Below are positions 60,901 through 64,000 of a stretch of 64,000 nt of DNA, in pieces. A program made the position numbers and the translations under genes. The stretch covers positions 2,079,180 through 2,143,179 of the forward strand of contig VZSR01003807.1 in the NCBI GenBank assembly GCA_013398615.1, written 5' to 3'. Under the pieces are notes generated by a model. That model saw only the letters and a program-made list of their open reading frames with translations. It ran no database searches and was not told where the DNA came from. Source of the DNA: Brachypodius melanocephalos (Eukaryota > Chordata > Aves > Passeriformes > Pycnonotidae). How positions within the stretch are numbered: position 1 is the stretch's first letter; each line of letters begins with the position of its first letter.

Positions 60901-62238
60901 CCCTTCTATCCTCTTTTTACTAGACTAAAATGGCTCAGCTCCTGCAGTCTCTCTTCATGATAGAGATGCTCCAAACCCCTAACCATCTTTACGACCTGTA
61001 GAGAAAGACAGGAGCTTCTTTCTCGTACTGACGAGCCCAGAACCGGCCACGACTCGCAAGTAGAAGTCGGCTCCGGGGAGCGGAGCGGCAGCGGGCGCAC
61101 ACGCCGGGCACAGCCCCGCACAGACAGGCACCCGCACGGACAGACAGCCGGACGGACGTGCGCACACGCACGCAGTCCCGCAGACAGCCGCACACGTGCG
61201 CGCACACACGCCCGCACCCGGGGAAGCGCCGGCTCCGCCGCCCCGCTCCCGCCCCTCCGCCACAACCCCCACCCGGCTGCAGGAGCGGGGGGAGGCCGGG
61301 CACCGAGGGTCCCAGCTCCCTCCCTCACTCACTTTCGTCCGGCCGTTGATTTTGTAGTTGCCCAGCTTTCCGTTGCAGTGCCGGATGAGATCGTCCATGC
61401 TGTTCATGAGGAGTCGGATGGTCTGGCAGCCCGGCTCCTTGCCCTCTACCCAGGTGATCTTGTCGCCGCGGATGTCCTTGGAGGAGTCGCTCTTCTGGCT
61501 GACGAGCTGCCCATCGGTGAAGCGGCCGGTGTGGTGGAGGGCCCGCACCTCCTCGGCCACCTGCCCGCCCAGCTCCTTGCCGAGGAAGTCGTCCACCACG
61601 CAGATGCCGTGCTTGTTCATGCAGGGCACGATGTACTCCAGCGCCAGCCGCTGCGGCACCAGCGACTTGGTCTGCCCGTTGGGGCGCAGCGCGGCCCCGC
61701 CGGGCCCCGCCTGCACGCCGCCCGGGTACAGGTTCGACTTGTCCCGGTACAGTAGCACTGCCTCCCCGGAGGGCGACGGCGACTGGGCCGCGGCCTCCGC
61801 CTCACCGCCAGCAGCTGCAGCGGCGGCGACGTGATTGTTGGTCAACGGGGCGGCCTCGGCGGGCGCCTCCGGAGACGGCGGCGCTGCGCCCTTGCCGACC
61901 CCCGCCCGGCTGCCGCCGCCCGCCGCGGCTCCGCCGTGGGCGCGGGGCGGCAGGGGCTGCCCGCTGCGGGGCTCGGTAGCGCCCCCTGCCGCGCCAGCCG
62001 CCGCAGCGCCTCCTCCGCGGCAGATGAGCTTGTGCTTCTTCCAGTCCTGGCGCTGGTGCTCCTTGCTGCAGTAGAAGGAGCTGCGGCAGCGCCCGCACCG
62101 CAGCAGGTTCTCCATCTTCCCGCACAGCTCGCAGTACTGCCGGTCCCGCTCGCTACTGCTGTTGCTGCTGCTGCCGCCGCCGCTGCTGCCGCCGCTGCTC
62201 TCGCCCTGACCGGCGCCTCCGCCGCTGTCATTCGCCAT
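30921..62238 (-). CDS. EGLN1: EGLN1 (PHD2), HIF prolyl 4-hydroxylase
   Basis: Five coding exons (61333-62238, 36388-36507, 34146-34282, 32727-32794, 30921-30985) join into 431 residues, against 426 in human. EGLN1 is the main cellular oxygen sensor: an Fe(II)/2-oxoglutarate dioxygenase that hydroxylates HIF-alpha prolines and so marks it for VHL-dependent degradation. A MYND zinc finger spans 36-73 (CELCGK, CGRC, YCSKEH, HKLIC). A variable Ala/Gly/Pro-rich linker at about 75-185 follows, then the catalytic domain from about 195. Iron ligands are His318, Asp320 and His379; Arg388 binds the 2-oxoglutarate carboxylate. The 2-oxoglutarate-proximal motif YPGNGTGYVRHVDNPNGDGR is intact. Differences from human as I recall it include Phe385 for Tyr380, Arg for Gly in the TIGLLM segment, and a C-terminal Leu for Phe. 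The start at 62238 gives MANDSGG, identical to human. The gene converges on SPRTN, as in human. Confidence 0.96.
31338..31525 (+). mobile_element. CR1 LINE 3' fragment in EGLN1 intron 4
   Basis: Typical CR1 3' sequence: TCACAGAAAGGGTGATTAAA, GAGGTGGTGGAGTCACCATC, GGTGGTGTTAGGTTATAGG, GATGATCTCAGAGATCC, TTTCCAACC, then the terminal GATTCTGTGA. It is severely 5'-truncated, as CR1 copies usually are, and lies antisense to EGLN1. Confidence 0.9.
31530..32045. other. GC-rich block within EGLN1 intron 4
   Basis: About 500 bp are clearly richer in GC than the surrounding intron and begin directly at the CR1 3' end. Open frames exist on both strands but none is recognised. It could be a separate insertion or a conserved regulatory element. 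Confidence 0.4.
32727..32794 (-). CDS. EGLN1: EGLN1 coding exon 4
   Basis: A 68-bp exon encoding YAITVWYFDADERARAKVKY and LTG, flanked by TTTCCTCAG and GTAAGC. The sequence is identical to human as I remember it. Confidence 0.95.
34146..34282 (-). CDS. EGLN1: EGLN1 coding exon 3
   Basis: A 137-bp exon for residues 343-388 (the last codon is split). It contains the third iron ligand His379 in RRNPHEVQ and the 2-oxoglutarate-binding Arg388 in FATR. The acceptor is CATTTGTAG; the exon then begins GTAAGTGG, which itself looks like a donor. The true donor is ACAAG|GTAGGA. Confidence 0.95.
34553..34576 (+). repeat. Poly(A) run, 24 bases
   Basis: Homopolymer in EGLN1 intron 2; a T run in the sense of the transcript. 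Confidence 0.95.
36310..36362 (+). repeat. TA/CA microsatellite in EGLN1 intron 2
   Basis: Interleaved TATATATA and CACACA blocks about 25 bp beyond the exon 2 donor. Likely polymorphic. Confidence 0.85.
36388..36507 (-). CDS. EGLN1: EGLN1 coding exon 2
   Basis: A 120-bp exon of exactly 40 codons (residues 303-342) between TTTGACTCCAG and GTATGC. It encodes the first two iron ligands, His318 and Asp320, in YVRHVDNPNGDGR, and CIYYLNKDWDAK. The sequence matches human. Confidence 0.96.
46508..46542 (+). repeat. 16-bp tandem repeat, about two copies
   Basis: The unit ATTTTATATACATATC occurs twice without mismatch (46508-46523 and 46524-46539), plus the start of a third copy. Confidence 0.85.
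48719..48733 (+). repeat. Poly(A) run in EGLN1 intron 1
   Basis: About 15 A in a row; T in transcript sense. Confidence 0.85.
48834..48871 (+). repeat. G-rich tract with G-quadruplex potential
   Basis: Several runs of three to eight G on the plus strand, separated by short A-containing spacers. It lies on the non-transcribed-sense side of EGLN1, so the transcript would be C-rich here. Confidence 0.75.
52140..52503 (-). mobile_element. CR1 LINE fragment in EGLN1 intron 1
   Basis: Read on the plus strand this is the reverse complement of CR1: GAGGTTGGCAGGCACCTCTG, GGAGATCATGTGGTCCAGCC, GGATGGAGACTCCACAACCT, CACTGAGCACAG and CTCTCAGCATCTCC. It is diverged, with small losses, and lacks the terminal octamers. 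Its orientation is the same as EGLN1. Confidence 0.85.
53341..53392 (+). repeat. A/C-rich tract (CAAA, AACC units)
   Basis: Irregular AAAC and CAAAC units, one of several such tracts whose A/C strand is antisense to the host gene. Confidence 0.75.
57113..57157 (+). repeat. 28-bp imperfect tandem repeat
   Basis: The motif CAGATCTCTAGTCACAG occurs at 57113-57129 and 57141-57157, with a partial copy between them. Confidence 0.8.
59568..59612 (+). repeat. A/C-rich tract
   Basis: Long A runs broken by single C, ending in CACCAAACAACCCACCC. In transcript sense it is T/G-rich. Confidence 0.85.
60602..61059 (-). mobile_element. CR1 LINE fragment close to EGLN1 exon 1
   Basis: On the plus strand this is a long reverse-complement CR1 3' region. 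It starts TCACAGAATTGCTCGGGTTG and GGAAAGGAGCTCTGGGGATC, continues with AAGTTCTTCCTCTTGTTGAG, CGTCCTGTCACTGGGCAACA and TGATAGAGATGCTCCAAACC, and ends around GAGCCCAGAACCGGCCACGA. About 450 bp, fairly well preserved, in the same orientation as EGLN1. It ends within 280 bp of exon 1, inside the GC-rich zone. Confidence 0.92.
61156..61212 (+). repeat. Alternating CA/CG tract with Z-DNA potential
   Basis: Two alternating pyrimidine-purine stretches (61156-61173 and 61190-61211) are made of CG and CA steps. A perfect palindromic E-box CACGTG (61193-61198) lies in the second. They lie 120-180 bp downstream of the EGLN1 exon 1 donor. Confidence 0.75.
61333..62238 (-). CDS. EGLN1: EGLN1 coding exon 1
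   Basis: 906 bp encode residues 1-302: a Gly/Ser-rich leader, the MYND finger, the low-complexity linker, and the catalytic domain up to YKINGRTK. The donor is AAA|GTGAGT. The exon is extremely GC-rich and lies in the CpG island, which is why long spurious open frames run antisense to it. Confidence 0.96.
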
Positions 62239-63200
62239 GGCGCTGGTGGTGCCGCCGCAGCCCCGCTCCGCCGGGTTGTGTTATGTAAGGAGGCGGGCGG
62301 GAGCGGCGCTAACGCGGGCCCCCGCCCGGCCGCGCGGGGAGGGAGCGCTCACTGCATCATGGCCGCCCGGCTCCAGCTCCGCCGCGGCCCCCGCCGCCTC
62401 CGCCGGCCCGCGGCCTCCTCCGGCGTGCGGGGGCCCGCGCCGCCCTCCCTGCGCCGCTAACGCTGCTTAGCGCCGCCTCATCGCCGCCCCGCCGGCGGCG
62501 GAACGGCCGAAGGGGAGCGCGGTGGCGCGGTGCGGAGCTGTCTTCCGCTCCCCGCCGGCCTCTGCCCGGTGCAGCACGGGCCGGCGCGGCCACCGCCTCT
62601 GCCCACCGCGCCTCCGCCGCTGTGCCGGGGCGAGGAGGAGGAGGCGCCACTCTAGCGGCCCGCTGTGCACGTACGCCACTTCCAGCCCGCCAGCGCCGCC
62701 GGCACGTCAGGCGGGCGTGGCCGGGCGGGCGTGGCCGGCCCTGGGCTGGCCGCGTCGTCCGCGCCGCTGCGTGGGGGGCTGCGAGGCGCCGCCGCAGCCA
62801 CGGGTCTGGCCCCGGGCTCACGGACAGGTCTCGGGCCGGGCCGGCCGCAGTGCTCCCGTAGGAATGGCGCCTTTCCCCCATACGACGAGCGCGGCCTTTC
62901 CGGCAGGGACAGCGGGGAAACTGCTGGGGTTGTCACCGGTGTGGGCTGCCGGTGCCGCCCCGTCGTCGCTGGGCAGGTCGCTAATCTGAGGGTGCCCATG
63001 ACCCCGGTAGCGAGCTACCCCGCTGCCCCTCCGGGGTGTGGACCTGCCGCAGGTGAGGCGGGGGCACCGAGGAGCGGCGGGTGGAAGCTGGGCACTGGCT
63101 TCAATGACAGGCACGGTGGCGGAGGACGCACCACCGGCTACAGTGGAGAGCCGGGTTTTGTCACTCCCGTAGGCCCCAAAATACTCCCGCGGGATTGCTG
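62239..63200 (-). promoter_or_regulatory. EGLN1: EGLN1 CpG-island promoter and 5' UTR
   Basis: A dense CpG island with no TATA box runs from exon 1 to about 63.2 kb. It contains GC/KLF-type boxes, including two direct copies of GGGCGTGGCC around 62713-62736, and two ACGTG hypoxia-response cores on the minus strand (62668-62672 and 62703-62707). The transcription start is not visible from sequence. The two very short upstream frames described in the findings would lie in the 5' UTR if transcription starts beyond 62.48 kb. Confidence 0.75.
62663..62673 (-). promoter_or_regulatory. Candidate hypoxia-response element of EGLN1
   Basis: On the minus strand the sequence is TACGTGCACAG: the HIF core TACGTG directly followed by CACAG, the HIF ancillary sequence. 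It lies about 430 bp upstream of the start codon. A functional element at a similar distance is known for the human gene, which HIF induces as negative feedback. Confidence 0.6.
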
Positions 63201-64000
63201 GTAAAGCGGGAGAGACATGTGCTGTCTCCTTCACATATAACACGTGGCTTGCGTCCCGCCTAACGGGGTGGCAATGAAGGCCGGAGCTAGGCTGATTAAG
63301 AAAAGAAAAAGCAAAAAGCAGGAAGAAGGAGCCAGTTGATGTAGCTGCCAAAACCAGGCGAGGCCAGGAGTTGAGGCCTGTGCTGTGATGAACATGGCAA
63401 AGTCCCTGACAGGAAAAAGGAAGCTCGTTTGGCAGAGCAGTGCTGGTGGAGGGACAAAGGTCTCAGCTCAGTCACGTCGGTTGTCAGAAGCCACAGAGGG
63501 ATCTGTACTCCTCTGAGGTGATGTTTAAGCTTCCACTGATCCGATTAACTGTGGCTTTGCTTGCTTGTGGTATAGTTTAGGAAAGTGGAGTGTATTCTGC
63601 AGTTTCCTGTAGTGCAGCCCAACACAGTAGTCGGTGCTTCAGAGCCGTGTGGTGTGGCAGAGCAATGATTCCTCCTGGGCCGGGTGTTCTCGCACTCATC
63701 TTTTCTGAGAACCATTTGGTGAACAGGGAGTATCGCTCCGTGGGCTGGGCTGGTGAGACGCGATGCATACCGTCGGTCTGCGCTGCCTGTAAGTTAAGCA
63801 AATCCATTCTAAAGTCCAAGAAGTTTAGAATACATGAGCCAATATACAGATCATGAGGTAGAAAGGTGAAATGAGTCCTCTGGCTGCCACAGGACTTCAT
63901 ATGACTTTGGAGAAGTGATTTGTTCTCTGCCACTGTAGAAGAGGAATACTAATGCTTTTGCTTCTCACTGGCTTTTGTGAGGTTTAGCACTGTAATAAAC
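63201..64000. other. Upstream flank, no gene recognised
   Basis: CpG density falls after about 63.2 kb. No exon of the expected next gene (TSNAX in human) is recognised, and there are no recognisable repeats. Confidence 0.6.

Larger units (their letters stand above)
36508..61332 (-). other. EGLN1: EGLN1 intron 1 (24.8 kb)
   Basis: Bounded by GTGAGTGAGG after exon 1 and TTTGACTCCAG before exon 2, phase 0. No coding exon of another gene is recognised on either strand. It is AT-rich except for the first 1 kb next to exon 1. It contains two CR1 fragments (about 52140-52503 and 60602-61059), a G-rich tract at 48834-48871, short tandem repeats at 46508-46542 and 57113-57157, several A/C-rich tracts and homopolymer runs. 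Confidence 0.85.

Noticed and set aside
61378..62470. Several long plus-strand open frames opposite EGLN1 exon 1
   Set aside because: They are shadows of the GC-rich exon; the sense strand encodes the conserved EGLN1 protein.
62522..63351. Open frames of 155-179 codons in the EGLN1 upstream island, as a possible TSNAX first exon
   Set aside because: None resembles the TSNAX N-terminus, and the sequences are low-complexity. A divergent non-coding transcript is possible but unsupported.
1..64000. A novel multigene system or defence locus
   Set aside because: The window is a conserved vertebrate locus of three known housekeeping genes with ordinary repeats. Nothing in it forms an undescribed gene cluster.

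Overview
This is a vertebrate nuclear segment, most likely from a bird. It carries three single-copy genes with GT-AG introns, CpG islands at the promoters, CR1 LINE fragments with the archosaur/turtle-type 3' end (terminal GATTCTGTGA), and an LTR. The gene order EXOC8(-), SPRTN(+), EGLN1(-) matches human 1q42 as I remember it, so this is a conserved synteny block. I see no prokaryotic features, CRISPR array, tRNA or rRNA. I did not find a new multigene system; the interest lies in details of gene structure, regulatory DNA and repeats. || Layout. 1-6.57 kb: gene-poor flank with a 100-N gap, an LTR next to it (about 1.89-2.13 kb) and an isolated CpG-rich patch (4.69-5.05 kb). 6.57-12.38 kb: EXOC8 on the minus strand, with a probable 3-kb 3' UTR and a coding sequence split by one 661-bp intron. 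12.38-12.70 kb: a 317-bp head-to-head CpG promoter shared with SPRTN. 12.70-18.03 kb: SPRTN, five exons on the plus strand, ending at an AATAAA. 18.03-28.45 kb: intergenic space between convergent SPRTN and EGLN1, with a CR1 fragment, a 43-T run, a G-quadruplex tract and a second 100-N gap. 28.45-62.24 kb: EGLN1 on the minus strand, five coding exons, intron 1 of 24.8 kb. 62.24-63.2 kb: the EGLN1 CpG-island promoter with a HIF-response-element candidate. 63.2-64 kb: nothing recognised. || The genes do not form a pathway. EXOC8 (Exo84) is an exocyst tethering subunit, SPRTN a DNA-protein crosslink protease, and EGLN1 (PHD2) the oxygen-sensing HIF prolyl hydroxylase. EXOC8 and SPRTN share a promoter by position only. 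|| Spliced models were assembled by hand: EXOC8 709 aa, SPRTN 497 aa, EGLN1 431 aa. All junctions are GT-AG and keep frame. UTR ends and repeat edges are approximate. Human protein comparisons are from memory, not from an alignment.
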